Below are positions 33,469-45,948 of a DNA stretch of 64,000 nucleotides, one piece after another. The notes under the pieces were generated by a model. The model did no database searches. It saw only the letters and a program-made list of their open reading frames with translations, and was not told the DNA's origin. The stretch covers positions 9,797,692 to 9,861,691 of the forward strand of contig NC_084717.1 in assembly GCF_033807575.1 (NCBI RefSeq), written 5' to 3'. The translations under genes and the position numbers were made by a program. Within the stretch, counting starts at the first letter, position 1. Every line of letters starts with the position of its first letter. The DNA comes from Cydia pomonella (lineage: Eukaryota > Arthropoda > Insecta > Lepidoptera > Tortricidae).

Positions 33469-35264
33469 TTATATCAGGCTATGTATACACATAGTTAGGT
33501 ATATGTGGACAGTTCTTTATATTCTTCTTTTAACTCATTCCGTCCGAGAATTCCATTACCTAAACTAGAGAAATCTTTAACCTAAGGTAAAATTACTGAT
33601 TTGGGCTGCTGTCGTAAAGGACCAAAAGGAACTTCTTTGTTGATTTTAAATTTACGCAGTTGTAAAATATTCGCAGGTTTCCATATTGTGCTAAACTACA
33701 CTATGTAAACTCAAGTCAGAGTCCTAGAGTACATATAAGCATTTCAAAATACAATTTTACTTTTTATACCGCATATTAGTTACCAAAATCCTATTTCGAT
33801 ATAGACAATAATGTTACCCACTATAGTTTCAACAGTTATTGAAATATGGTTTAGGTACAAGACCATTAGATTCCCTTCCCTCAAAACAAATATGTAACCA
33901 TTAATCAGTTTAACATCCTCTAATTTACATCAATAGCTACTAACAAAGGTGCAAAGGGACAGTTCTATTCCCTCTTGCCACAACAGGTTCCTATGTTTAC
34001 ATTTAGTTTTATATTGCTACTGAAATTGCGTATTTTCACCATTTAAGGTAAAGTGAAAACATCAGCGCGAAACACTCGTTGTATTTTTAATGTCAAGCTT
34101 CGAGAGCAGCGACTAACAAGGAGCAGGTGAGCGCATTTTTGTCATAACTACGAAACGGGGGCCGATTCTTGAGATATATAAAAAATGTCTCACCATTGCG
34201 CCCCCGGCCTAAGGATTGAGCAGTTTACAAATGCGACTAATATGTTTGGAGAATACCACTTAAATCTGTACAATAGCACAGCTTGTAGGTAATGTCCGTA
34301 TTTTCGCTGTTACTACAATATCGGATGAACGAAGGCACCCAACAACGTGAACCAGCGATCAGGTCAACATCGCAAGGTCGTAACGTAATGGCGATCCTTG
34401 GGGAGGTACAGATTTTTGAAAGCGTACCACTTATTTATTTCGTTTTCAAGCCTGATCTGGGATTTGAAAGGTATATTTGCGGATCTTTTTCTAAACGTCG
34501 CGTTTGTGCATTTTAAAGACATTGCGTTAGCCACTAATAGTCCGTCAGGCTCATTAATATAAATGACTTTTCAGTGGTGGAAAGACTACAAAGGAGGGTA
34601 AAATACAGAACAAGTGAAAAATTACAGTCTTAATGAATTTTTCTACAAAGTACAAGCGACTGGATGGGTATAGAACTTAACTCAAAGTTGATTTACCAAG
34701 GCCTCTGAAGTGGAGAGATCAAGTTAAAATTATACCTAATAGAATACTGCCATATTGTAATTAGGATTAATGTTGCCTTTCCGCTTAGACTGCGTACCAA
34801 GGCATCCTCATGGAACCCTTGGAAGCTTGTTGACGTCGGTCCTGTGTAACTCGGACGCGGTAATTTCGTCAATGATTGTCTAAAATACAGCTTCTATATA
34901 CTACCGAAGTCACAACTCACTGTCACAAAAACACAACGAGGGGAACGTTACCCAGCGCGCAGCTACACACAGCGACATAATATCTACGAGTCCAGAATGG
35001 TACCCGAAGGAACAAAGGTCCTGGCCGCATAGACCGACTAATTGGATAGCTCCGAGAAACAACTAGAAAATGAACAGTATTTTACATACAAACACTACAT
35101 AAACGATATTTCCGTATATTCTACAACATGATTTTTTATAGAACTATTAACCTGACTTTGAAAATCGATTTAAATTTTAATCATATCAGCCTGTTATCAC
35201 AGTACCTATATTGTTAGTAATACGGTGTAGTGTACATTCAAACGTAGAATATTGAATGTACTAA
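33469..35264. other. Non-coding stretch downstream of the 36-kb gene
   Basis: No exon could be supported. The frame at 34292-34516 has no recognisable feature. Confidence 0.35.
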
Positions 35265-35282
35265 AATAAAACTAAAATCCAT

Positions 35283-35288
35283 TTTATT
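35283..35288 (-). terminator. Possible polyadenylation signal AATAAA
   Basis: AATAAA on the minus strand lies 107 nt past the stop of the possible terminal exon at 35395. It is meaningful only if that exon is real. Confidence 0.25.
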
Positions 35289-35394
35289 AAATTGACGAAG
35301 TCAGTTCAACTATGACTATACCACTCCACATTCAGAACTGAGACGAAATTTAACTGATATGTTAAATATCGACAAGCTGTTTGAGTTTCAATGC

Positions 35395-35508
35395 TTAGTT
35401 CAGAAATAGGAAGACATACTCATCATTAAAACATTGAGTTCTCTGTTCGTAGTTGCTTTCCTCTACAAAGCGAGAAAAGTTGGAATCGGCTACGACCGTA
35501 ACGCGTGA
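35395..35508 (-). CDS. Possible terminal exon of the 36-kb gene
   Basis: A strong acceptor (TTCTTTTTTTGTCTGCAG) precedes a 37-codon frame (SRVTVVADSNFSRFVEESNY, then EQRTQCFNDEYVF) ending TAA at 35395-35397. Its phase 0 fits the proposed phase-0 donor at 36182, and an AATAAA follows 107 nt after the stop. A frame this long after an acceptor can arise by chance, so the support is moderate to weak. Confidence 0.3.
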   Translation of the reverse strand, partial: SRVTVVADSNFSRFVEESNYEQRTQCFNDEYVFLFLN

Positions 35509-36181
35509 CTGCAGACAAAAAAGAACATTACTATTTACTAACGCAAAATGTAATTAGTATTCTATGTTATTTAAATCCTGTAATATTTAGACGCAACGGA
35601 CTGAAAACTCATGAAATTCAAACATTGAACTGAAATCGTTTAATGACAAGCCAACTGGATTGTAATTTCATGCGGCTAGTGCATTCGGCTTAATGCATAG
35701 AGCTCGGAAGTATTCTCATCTGGCATTAGTGGCAGTAATTAGGTACAGAGTTAAGTTCGAATACATGCCGGATTATGAAGCACCGCAACGTTAATTCAAA
35801 ATGTATGTTTAGCAGTTAGTTATACACAGTTACAATTACATACATTATACTGGTGAGACATTGAATCTACTGTTTAATAATGGGGGAAAATGAGACCTTT
35901 ACAAAAAATACAAATAATGACGACTACGTTTTAAATCTTGAAACTACATAACCTTTTTCTAAAGTTTTTATGAAGGTACGCTTGATAGGAAAACTAACGC
36001 GCTCAACGAACAGCGAAATTCTAAATTGAAAAACGAAAAAGCACACAGTAACGGACGAAGATAATGAAAGAAAAGCAATCATCTCAGCAGATTCCCTTTG
36101 TTCTGCCGGGAAGTTACAATAAATAAGTTCGCAAAAAAGCTAAGGAAATTAATACTTTAAAAGAAACTGGGAGGTGGGTAC

Positions 36182-36619
36182 CTTTTTGTATCCGGCGAGT
36201 TTGAGAGCCCGCTGTAGCTTGGCCGCCCTCGTAGAGGACAGGTATACTATCGGCACAGCCTCCCCGGCCTCCAACTCGATATCGAAGTCGTTAACCGCCT
36301 CACAAAACTTATAATCCTCAAACTTTTTTGCCTCACTCTTCATTAGTTGAGTGTCGTCACTTATCGCGTCTTTTAAAACTTGGTGTGCGGGGATGAAAAG
36401 AGGGTTGTCGTAGCTGCGATTAAGAAGTTCGTCTTCATTGTCCTCGTGAGCCTCGACGTCACTGTCGTCGTCGGGGAACGTTATCAAGTAATTATCGTTA
36501 ACAGCGCTCTGTCCGTCACTGGAGCTTTCTTCGATTACTACAGATTGACGGTTAGACTCGGAAGATGCTGTAGAATACGCGCTCCATCTCAATCCATTTC
36601 TAAACTGGCCGCACTCCAT
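36182..36619 (-). CDS. First coding exon of an unrecognised host gene
   Basis: The ATG at 36619 opens 146 codons up to a possible donor AAG|GTACCC. The frame would otherwise read on to a stop at 36149. The start context is AGAT ATG G. The protein has a Ser-rich segment (about residues 16-38), a strongly acidic stretch FPDDDSDVEAHEDNEDE (about 48-64) and a folded-looking C-terminal half (LFIPAHQVLKDAISDD, then EAGEAVPIVYLSSTRAAKLQ). It shows no signal peptide or membrane segment. G/C-rich third positions and balanced composition set it apart from every other frame in the window, so I take it as a real host exon. I do not recognise the family. The N-terminus of a cytosolic or membrane-associated protein is possible. 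The donor is not a good consensus, so the exon end is less certain than its start. Confidence 0.7.
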
Positions 36620-37020
36620 ATCTACGATTCACTTGTAGTCACTTGCTATAACGTTTGGTTTGACTATTTAAAATTCAGTGTGAATAGAAATGATGCGCTT
36701 TCACAGAATAAAAATCGAATGACGAAATGCGTCACAGATGTAAACAGTGGGCGTAGCTGGGATCCGATTTCAATCTGCAATATGTTAACGCAGCACGCGC
36801 TAATTTAAATACACATGCTTTTAAATCCCGAGTTCGATTCTGTGATTCGTGGCGTGTTGTCAAAGGGGTGAAATGTTTTGACGTTTTTAAAAAAGCCGAT
36901 GTCAAAATTTTACAGGCGGGCCGGTGTAAAAAAGACAGGTGTAGAAAAGCGGCGTGAGAAGGGTAGCCGGGGGTCGCGCGGCCGACCTCTTGCCTCTAAT
37001 TATCTGATTTCAGGCTTCGA
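36620..37020 (-). promoter_or_regulatory. Probable 5' UTR and promoter region of the 36-kb gene
   Basis: Sequence upstream of the ATG is moderately GC-rich, with a CpG-rich block (GGGGGTCGCGCGGCCGACC near 36968-36986). No TATA box is placed convincingly. The location is inferred from the exon alone. Confidence 0.35.
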
Positions 37021-37194
37021 AAACTGCCGACTGGTATTTTTGGAAAGCGCTATTTAATTGTTATTATTTTAACGCAAAACCGACCAACGAATGTTAATTA
37101 ATAACGCACGGTCGGTGGATCCGAGGTTGTTTCTATAACCGCAAGTTTTAATTAACGAATTTGGTAGTGCTGGGGTTTAATTATAATATTGTCC

Positions 37195-37203
37195 TATATA
37201 AAG
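37195..37203 (+). promoter_or_regulatory. TATATAAAG box-like motif
   Basis: It lies 51 bp upstream of the ATG at 37246, pointing away from the 36-kb gene. Such motifs are frequent in AT-rich DNA. Confidence 0.2.
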
Positions 37204-37245
37204 AGATTCGGAAATAAGCCCAGACGCAGACACGGCAAAACGCAA

Positions 37246-37419
37246 ATGTCACGCAACAAAAGTGCGAGACTAGGGGTCGTTGAACCCGTAGACTTGGCAA
37301 ATTACAGCGTACTAATCTTCACCCATGTAACAAATGACTTTGAACGTGAAGAGGATAATGTACTTTCAGAATTTCCTGGAAAACATAAATTTGTTCATAA
37401 GAATAATAGTACTTTTTAA
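37246..37419 (+). CDS. Possible small ORF divergent from the 36-kb gene
   Basis: The frame encodes 57 residues starting MSRNKSARLGVVEPVDLANY and containing NDFEREEDNVLSEFPGKHKF. The charged, balanced composition and the TATA-like motif upstream are suggestive. No family was recognised and no splice sites were found. It could be chance. Confidence 0.2.
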   Translation: MSRNKSARLGVVEPVDLANYSVLIFTHVTNDFEREEDNVLSEFPGKHKFVHKNNSTF

Positions 37420-39434
37420 CTTTCAGGACAATTTTCTTTCAGATCATTTTGGTATGGACCTACTGAATTTTGATCGTTAACGATTTCATCATTGTGAACA
37501 TAAGTATAGGTAATGTTGGTGCTATAGCTACAAACTATTACACATGTTTTAATGCACTTTGGCTAATTTATAATTTGATAAAGCGCGGAAATATAAATAA
37601 ATTTCGTTTCATTTTTACAAATATATTTTTGATAATTAGTTTGAATCAATTCAGTTTATATATAACGTATGTAAAATTTTCATTGAGATAATTAATGTTT
37701 TGCTTTAGTGATCAGCAACTCACTTTGAATTGCACTTTTAGTATATTTTTCATATTTCAAAATATGTTATGTCCGAAAACCATAATATTTAGTGTTGCGC
37801 TTCAGTACCAAGAACACTGCATTGTATTATTAACTTGACTACAATGGTCTTTACGAACATCGGTGTTTTGGCTATTGTCCATCACCTCAAAGTTATCAAA
37901 ACATTTGCAGAGGTCGACTAAACACACATTTATGCAAGAAAACAGAACGATTTTAATCAATTTAAATAATTAACAACTACATGTTTATTGTTCTAAGTAA
38001 TGCCCCACGTTTAAACAACTTTTTACTGCTCCGAGCTGTGTACAAAACTTTGTTCACGGAGCACCTTATTGCAAATAGCGCCAGTTAAGCTTCAGTTTTT
38101 TTACTTACTAAATACATACAAACATCCGACTTAAACACAATTTTAATATTATTATTATAAAATTTCAAAAGCAATAAGTAATTTCCTCTCGTAGTTATCA
38201 AAACCATACTCCATGTGTCCACTCAAAACTCGACAGCACAGTTATTATTATTCATATTGTCTAAACGCACACATTTTTTAAAATCTTAAAGACCCAACAA
38301 AGACTTGGGAATTTCGGTTACAACCACGACGCGTCGCACGCGCACTCTGAATCACGACTGAAGTTCTATATTTGAAATGAAGTGGGTTTAATAACATTGC
38401 GTATATTTTCACGTTTTTCTCTGACTTTGACATGTGTGACTCAGCCATTCATGTTTTTTATGCGTCTGCTCTCTTGACGGTTTTCCTTTTGGTGGAAATG
38501 GGTTCTGACATCAGGATCATGTTCATAACGAATTATCCTGTCCATATTATATTTTGAAACGGGTGAGCTAGCTAAAAATGCTGACTTGGAAATTCACTTA
38601 AAAATGTTTATTTCGAATAAAACTTATAAAATGTTTGCTTTTTATATTTCGTTGTTAAATACAATTAAATTAAATTGATTTGTACCTAAACAGTAACCAC
38701 CTTATTAACCTATAAAACAACTCTGCCCGCGAGAAAAAATGTAAAAACAGTGCCATTAGCATACTCTAAAATCCCTGACTAACACACACTAGAAAGGAAA
38801 GCTGTAACAATTTTAAGGCGAATAAATTTTATTATATACAGTAACCGACCTTATCGTCGCTGATCTATTCAAAATCTTACGCAAAAATCGAAGAAAGTAT
38901 CCTTTTCTATCACATTCACAGGACTGTAAGTACGAGGAAAATGCAACATTCGAAGTCTGGATTAAAAGTGTCTCATCACAAAGAGACAGCATAAAGACAC
39001 AACCCGGTCGACTAATTTCAGACTTTGTATCGAGAGCGATAAGATTCAAATAATAACTTGATTATCTGTGGACATGAAGCTCTTTAATTTTGAGGATCCT
39101 GCATGACTGAGTTTAAATAGCCGCGTCGAAACGCCGGCCGCGACGGAGTTTTGATACTTTGCCAACCAACATCTGCACCGAATGAAAACATTCTGCATAC
39201 GTTTAACGCTCAACGGCTTTGAGGAAGGAAGTATCAAGCACTTTAGATTATCTTTGACGCATATGATTTAATCCAGGGATGAGAGATGCATGGATGGCGT
39301 CATGTTATTTAGATCCTATTTATGATTTGATTTTGCCAATATTGAAATCTCGTATTAAACCATATGATATAAGAAATACAGGACTTTTCGACCCTTAGCC
39401 ATATTGTGCGAGAAGATGACGTAGGTCGTACTGG
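37420..39434. other. Non-coding stretch, no gene seen
   Basis: AT-rich. The frames at 37470-37691, 38813-39049 and 39046-39237 show no recognisable motif. No repeat copies were found. Confidence 0.4.
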
Positions 39435-39437
39435 TTA

Positions 39438-39834
39438 GGGCTTGTGCACAAATCACGCGAGGTTCGATAGGGGGGTAGGGGGGTCACGAAAAAATCACGA
39501 GAGATCACGGTGGGGGAGGGGGGTATAAGAAAACCTCACGTGTATTTTTTAACGGTGAACGAAACTAAGAAAAAATATCTACCACATACTTTTCTCGGTT
39601 TTGTTAAACGTCACCGTTCACCGGGCTCTTCAAAATAGCGAGTCTAAACAAGATTTACACTATACAGTACTATTTATCTTAAAATTAGGTCGAACGAAAA
39701 AATAAAAAAAAATACACGTGAGGTTATGTGGGGAGGGGGGGGGGGTTCGCCAAGAATCTCACCAAATATCACCAAGGGGAAGGAGGGGGTCAAACATTAG
39801 CCGAAAAAACCTCGCGTGATTTGTGCACAAGCCC
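39438..39834. mobile_element. PIF/Harbinger-like MITE with TTA target duplication
   Basis: GGGCTTGTGCACAAATCACG (39438-39457) continues CGAGGTT and is exactly inverted at 39808-39834. TTA flanks it on both sides (39435-39437 and 39835-39837), the 3-bp target typical of PIF/Harbinger. An inner inverted pair CCTCACGTGTATTTTTT and G-rich tracts (GGGGAGGGGGGGGGG near 39731-39745) fill the interior. No transposase is present at 397 bp. Confidence 0.8.
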
Positions 39835-39837
39835 TTA

Positions 39838-40788
39838 TTCAGGTCATTTAAGTACTATCCACTCACTTGCTTCATATTTTTCAGTGACCTCTATTATTAT
39901 AATAAAATAAGGGTGACAGCTGGTAACTACAGTTACCAAAAGCAATTGAGTGGATATGGAACCAACACCAAAAAGCGAAAAATAATACTGGGTACGTTCA
40001 GGCGACGCATTCTATAGGAGCTCGAAAATAAAGAACAACTATAATTAAGAAACCCCTAAACTAGGACCAATGTTATTTGATTACTCGGCGTAATTATTGT
40101 AGCCCATGAAACAATCCAATGCATGGACAACTTGTCACAGGTAGGTTAGTTAAAGGGCTCCGGCATATATATATTGTCGAATTAAGATAAAGGGCCACCC
40201 TACAGCCGAGAAAAAGGGATCTTACTTATTCACTGTAATCGTAACAGACATGCTGAAATTGCTCGTAAGGGTGCTCCGGACGATATATAGGAAAGTGCTA
40301 GGTGAAGGTAACACAGTTTTAACGGGGAAGTGAACAATTTTGGTGGAATTTTGACGCCTTGAGTAAGTAAGAGTAGCAGTAATGAATACTTTGCTACACG
40401 GCATTATTTAATTACGTGTAACATTTACCTACGTATAGGTAGTCACTCGAAAAACGATTTACACTTAGTAATTTATCCGTGTGTCCGATAAACTGAGGAT
40501 ATATATGGTAATTAAAAATTGTATCATTTGATTTTAAGACTTATTCTTGATGTTCATTGAGTTTTGATTGATGTTTCTTTATATGCATAACTAAACAAAT
40601 TATTTTCTAAATAATAGAAAGTTACAGAGAGGTACAAATTGACATCAGAAATTAAGCGACTGTTCGAACATATAGGTAAGCATTTCAATTATTAAGTTTT
40701 CTGCATGTAAAGTTTCGTCTAACAGCTGTGATTCCATCTGTCCCGTATCACGCTTCAGCCGCCTCGGTACTCTCACAAATACAACATG
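39838..40788. other. Non-coding stretch, no gene seen
   Basis: No supported frame or repeat. Confidence 0.4.
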
Positions 40789-40870
40789 GAATAGAATAGA
40801 ATAGAAACACTTTATTGACAAACGTGTGTACAGAAGATGACATTTATACAACAATTGTCCCAACAGTTAC
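40789..40870 (-). repeat. Retroposon 3' tail, minus orientation
   Basis: Minus-strand reading gives ACACACGTTTGTCAATAAAG, then TGTTTCTATTCTATTCTATT, i.e. an AATAAA followed by a short (TTCTA)n tail. This is the end of a LINE or SINE whose body is not recognisable here. Confidence 0.45.
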
Positions 40871-42600
40871 GAAACATTATCTTAAATGAAGAGCCAAATA
40901 ACCTACACGTGTTTTCTACTTTATTAAAGTGATAATTAATTATAACGGTTCCTCTCTCGTTAGCGTACGAGTTTCAGATGTTTAATTAAATCGAGAGAGC
41001 AGTTTACTGTACATATAAGCACTTCCCAGGCCAAAAATATGGAAACAACGTTGTTTTCTATAATATCTCTTAATTCTATAATTTATGTAATCGTCGCTCT
41101 TCTCAATTGTCTTTTTACAAAATGTTGAACTCGCAACTATCGTAACCACAAATTTTGTTGTTTATTTCTAAAATGATAAATTTTAATTTATTATTTTCTA
41201 ATTTTAAAGTTTTTTTACTGTCATATAAGCTTGTTTCCATACTTTTAGCCTGGGGTGTATACTTATTTGTAATCCACCTATACCTGTGCTGTTTGGGAGG
41301 CAAACAGCTTTAGGGATTCGGATTTGCGTGCACCACTTAATCAAGAGGCCTAATTTGAGGTCCATCAGCTTCCAGACAGTAGCGGTTAGGCTTCGGCTCC
41401 GCCAAATATTCCGGAGCACGCGATTGCCACACGCACGTTTCTTTGCACGATATTTGGCAAAAATTGCTGAGAGGAATTTTGGAACATGGTTTTATAAATC
41501 TGGGAATTTGCATAACATTCACGGCTCCCTGCTGTACGCATTTTCAGGCGTGTTTTTGGTTTTTTTTTTTAAATCTAAGCCACGTTGGCTTTAAGAATAT
41601 GTTTCAACGGTTGATTTAATTTACTGGTAAATCAAAAAATGAAAATCAAGAAAAGAAACATAACAACAACACACATTGTAGCTTTTAACTCGTAAATATC
41701 TATAGAGCAACAAGCCCTTCATACTCCCACAGTCTGCAAAGAATCCGTGAACAGAAAACAGCTTAAATTTTTTGTAACTATTTAATTTTGGTTATAATCA
41801 CCCCATGAGCGTCAAACATAGATAATTATATTCATTGCTCAACACAATTATCAATTAGTAATAATGATAAAGCCAAGCGGCCGAAGAGCGTTAAAATCGT
41901 ATCAGTTTCACTAGAAAAACGAATCAATAAAACTGCCCTCGAGTTGATCATCAATCATAACACCAGATCCTTTTAGCTCGTAAAAAGTGATGTCACAGTA
42001 TCCGTACATATTTATGAAGAGTACAAGTGATCTGCGATTGATGGCATGGCCATTCATCAAAGGATAAAAGCTGTCACCATATATGAAAAAAACGACTGAT
42101 GCGTTGTTCGTATTTAATGTAGTTTCGCTCTTTTGAACTGATTCGGCGAGGAAAACTGACAGAATGAATAAAAACAACGGATTTTAAAATTGCAAGAGCC
42201 AGTGGATGCTGAAAATAATAGTTTTATGAGTAAAAGCTCTCAATAAAAAGGTGGCGAGTGAGCTCCGGTGAAATGTTAATTTTGTCTGTGGTACAATACA
42301 CGAGTACACTTAAACTGTTTACCACTTCAGCTCAAAATTTTCAATTCACATGCAACATTTTTCTTCATAAAGGCGAATCCGAATCTATCTACCTATTAAA
42401 ACCATTTTCATTTGTATAAAATATAAATGTCTGCAATTTTACAGAGCATTTTGTTCATAAAGGATCAAAAGAAGATCAAATCGATAGGTAAATGTTAAGG
42501 TTCTGATTTGCGACAGCGACACCGTGTTTATGCCTAATATTTCTCGTAGACAAAACAATAAACCTACCTACATACAAAGTACTTGTCCAAAGCATTTAAT
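40871..42600. other. Non-coding stretch, no gene recognised
   Basis: Frames at 41115-41594 overlap on both strands in a GC-richer patch (41250-41530) without a domain. The frame at 41911-42177 is also unrecognised. Confidence 0.35.
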
Positions 42601-42665
42601 AGATTAAATGTCTCTGGAACTATAATTCAGTTAACGACTCGTTGTAAACATTCTATGTAAATAAG
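42601..42665 (+). repeat. 65-bp direct repeat, copy 1
   Basis: AGATTAAATGTCTCTGGAAC ... TTCTATGTAAATAAG. It matches 42831-42895 with a few mismatches. Confidence 0.85.
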
Positions 42666-42830
42666 GAGCGGGATATGCGAGTCTGAGTAGCGGCACGGCA
42701 GAATGCGACCCGTCATCACACGTGACGTCCGGGGCATGTGGATATTCTGTGCTTAGACAGAGTTATACTGAAAGCGTAGCTATTCTCATCCAGAATTAGA
42801 AAAAGTCACTGACAATTGCAGGTATGTAAC

Positions 42831-42895
42831 AGATTAAAAGTCCCTGGAACTATAATTCAGTTTATGACTCTTTGTAGACATTCTATGTAAATAAG
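42831..42895 (+). repeat. 65-bp direct repeat, copy 2
   Basis: AGATTAAAAGTCCCTGGAAC ... TTCTATGTAAATAAG, 230 bp after copy 1. The 165 bp between them include a GC-rich part (GCATTCTGCCGTGCCGCTAC on minus, near 42689-42708). Confidence 0.85.
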
Positions 42896-43340
42896 AAATT
42901 AAGTCAGGTTGCCTGAAACTTCTGTAAGTTGTGTAAGACTAATAAATATTATTGTAATCGATCTTCGTATTCTAATTACTATACACTGGCGCACACTTAT
43001 ATGAAAATGAAATTGGCATCCTGTTTTAAGTTGCCGGCAAGTATCGCGTTGCGCTTTAAAAGCCTCATAATGTGCCGAAACCTTTACACCCGTGAATATT
43101 CCACCTTACTAAATTCCTCCGTGGGTGTTTTGGTCGGCGGGCAACATTCTCGACAAACGCGTTAAATGAATTATTTAAGGTATTTAATTTAAATGCTATT
43201 TTCAAATGTGCCATCTTTTAATTAGGTGAAATCGCATACACCTATATTTAGTAATAACATTTTTTTTATGTCAGAACAACGAAGTGTTTGTTTTATAGTT
43301 AGAAAGAAAACGTAGGTTTGTATTGTAGGTACTAATGTGT

Positions 43341-43757
43341 ATTTTTTAGGGTTCCGTAGCCAAATGGCAAAAAACGGAACCCTTATGGATTCGTCATGTC
43401 TGTCTGTCTGTACGTCCGTGTATCACAGCCACTTTTTTCCGAAACTATAAGAACTATACTGTTAAAACTTGGTAAGATGTATTTTGTGAACCGCATTAAG
43501 ATTTTAACACAAAAATAGTTCAATTTTGGGGGTTCCCCATACTTAGAATTAGAATTGAAACTCACAATTATTTTTTCATCAAACCCATACGTGTGGGGTA
43601 TCTATGGATGGTCTTCAAAAATGATATTGAGGTTTCTAATATCATATTTTTTCAAACTGAATAGTTTGCGTGAGAGACACTTCCAAAGTGGTAAAAGCCA
43701 AACTAAACGCCATACTGACGTCAGAATGGCGGGTGGACATTTTTTGTTAAATATTTC
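43341..43757 (+). repeat. Dispersed repeat, AGGGTTCCGTAGCC type
   Basis: It begins TTTTTTAGGGTTCCGTAGCC and contains a short hairpin GGGTTCCGT/ACGGAACCC. The tract TGTCTGTCTGTCTGTACG follows. This is a widespread non-coding lepidopteran repeat. The overlapping frames 43383-43565 and 43555-43764 are incidental. Confidence 0.65.
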
Positions 43758-45426
43758 GTTTTAGGAAGAGGTACACTGGATTTTATTAAAGGTACACTGA
43801 GGTACACCGAAGGTACAATATGTTTATAAATATTTTGTTCAATTTTGCTGAGATCCACCCGCCATCCTGACGCTCACCAGTAGTTTGGCTTCTGTAGAAT
43901 ATATTTTCTGTGTCCGACTGGTAGATGCGATAGAATCGGTCGGTAACGGTTAGACTATCAGAAATCGTAATATTTTGATAGTCGATGTTAACGTTTATAC
44001 ATGATTTTATTGATGTTAAGTTAATTAATGTTTATTAAGGTAGGGCACTCAAGGTCTATTAACAAATTGCTTATTATTACATTATTGTTTGTATAAGACT
44101 GTTTGTAGCCTAAGTAAAAAAAAAAAAAGTGAACTAAAGTAGATACCCATCGGAAACGTATTTGGAATTATTACAACTGTAGTAGAAAGTTTGCCTTCTA
44201 TGAGTTCTTCTATGTATTTTTGTTTGTGCCACTGATTTTTGATAGACAGTAAATCCCACTTAAGATTATTCTGAAAGGCGTAGCGGATGAAATTACACGC
44301 CAAAAGTATTTTTTTTTTCTAAATATATATAAATCTATACATTTCGGACGGGCAGGGCTGCACGTACATAAATATTGATTATACAGTCCAACGTCAAAAA
44401 TTATACGAAATTCGATTGCGTTATAGGAAAACGATTATATATACCCGACTTTTTTAATACTTACTTCAATAACCGACTTGTATTTAGTATAAGTAGTAAC
44501 TAAAATCTCTTAATAAGTAGCGCCGAAACACAGCACAAAAAAATAAAAAAACCTCTCACATATTAACAAACACCCATTATATAGAGCACCAAATTGATCA
44601 AATGGTAAGGCCAAAGAGAAAAACCAAACTAACCATTCGTGTTTTTACATATCCAATTATACCGAACGACTACCTATACATAATAGATACGACAATCAGT
44701 CCGATTATACGAAATTCGTATCGAATTATACGATCTGGCAGGCCTTCGGGCCAGTCACCATAGATAGGGCCAAACAGAAAAATGTCAAGATGGGTGCAGT
44801 GAGAAGCGTTTAAACGTACCATCAGCCGTAAAAGTGGATAGCGACTTTATCAATAAATTCATTTATAATTTCTTCATGAAATTTCGCAGCACACTGTACG
44901 TACCTATTAGTGTATTTTTGGCTCCAACGTTGCTTGGAGCGGCTAATACAATTTATAGATTAACAAAACACCTAGGGGTATCATATTATCCTTGATACCT
45001 GATCCGAGACCCTGACAGCTGTGTATCGGTAGAGGTCAAAGTGGCAGACTGGACCAGCAAAATATGTGGATTCTTGGCTCTGAGAAAGTTTTTTATCCGA
45101 CAACTAAATAATTTATTTATGTTTCTGGGTTGGTGTAACTACGCGTAAGTGTAAGTTTGTGTCGTGAGTTCTCTTTAAATGGAATACCTTTTTATAGATC
45201 TGGAAATAACTGTAAAATTGTTGTTGGCATTTACTGATTTGCTGTCGAAATGTTTCAAAAATTGCGAAATTTCCACATGGAAGAATTTCGGAAATATCTC
45301 ACATTTTTGTATGGAAATCAAAATTTCCCATTCCTGAAATTACAGCTTTCTTTAATTCCTTTGAAATTTTCGTACAATTTCCGAGAGTTTTTTTCCGCAA
45401 CTTGCACCGTAGGCAGGCATTCTTCA
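43758..45426. other. Non-coding stretch, no gene recognised
   Basis: The minus frame at 44082-44303 has a protein-like look but no recognisable family. GATTATACGAAATTCG motifs recur near 44400 and 44700. Confidence 0.35.
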
Positions 45427-45518
45427 CATTGGATGCGGATCCGCTAGCCGCTCCGTTACGCGGGCGGGACGGATGCATAAGCGCTCTCTCTCACACACCG
45501 AAGCGGCATCCGCATCAA
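45427..45518. repeat. Short imperfect inverted repeat, GC-rich
   Basis: ATTGGATGCGGATCCGCT near 45429 pairs with AGCGGCATCCGCATCAAT near 45501-45518. It is probably a small MITE. Confidence 0.4.
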
Positions 45519-45833
45519 TTTGATAACCGAGTTAGTGATGAAACCCGGACTAATTGGCGTATTCACACGCCATGCTATTCACAATCACCCCTCGTCAAAC
45601 GTCGCAATTAGTTGACACACTAGACTTAGTTATCGGCGACAACGCTGATAGGGGTAACAGTGGGGAGGCATAGCGTATAAACAAAATGTTCTAGGTGGGT
45701 GTAGCATATAAACTAGAATTAGAAGTACATGTGCTGTAAATTCTGTCAAATAACTTCTAACTACATCCCTCAATAAAAGAGCAACGTCCGTAATATCCTT
45801 CAAACCTTCAAGGAAAGAGCGTACTCCCATCTT

Positions 45834-45945
45834 AAAGCCGGCAACGCTCTTGCAACCCCGCTCTTGTTGGAAGTCTGCATGGGCAACGGTAATTGCTAAC
45901 CATCAGGCGAATTGAGTGCTCGTTTGCCTCCAATATCATTAAAAA
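45834..45945 (-). repeat. Dispersed repeat of the CCTGATGGTAAGC family
   Basis: Plus-strand reading is CCGGCAACGCTCTTGCAACC, then ATTGCTAACCATCAGGCGAA, then CTCGTTTGCCTCC. This is inverted relative to 14803 and 50694. Confidence 0.7.
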
Positions 45946-45948
45946 AAT

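Noticed and set aside
36380..36808. 142-codon plus-strand frame over the host exon
   Set aside because: It starts at a non-ATG codon and lies opposite the better supported minus-strand exon.
44082..44303. 73-codon minus-strand frame with protein-like composition
   Set aside because: No family recognised, no splice context, and poly-T/poly-A tracts at both ends; not supportable.
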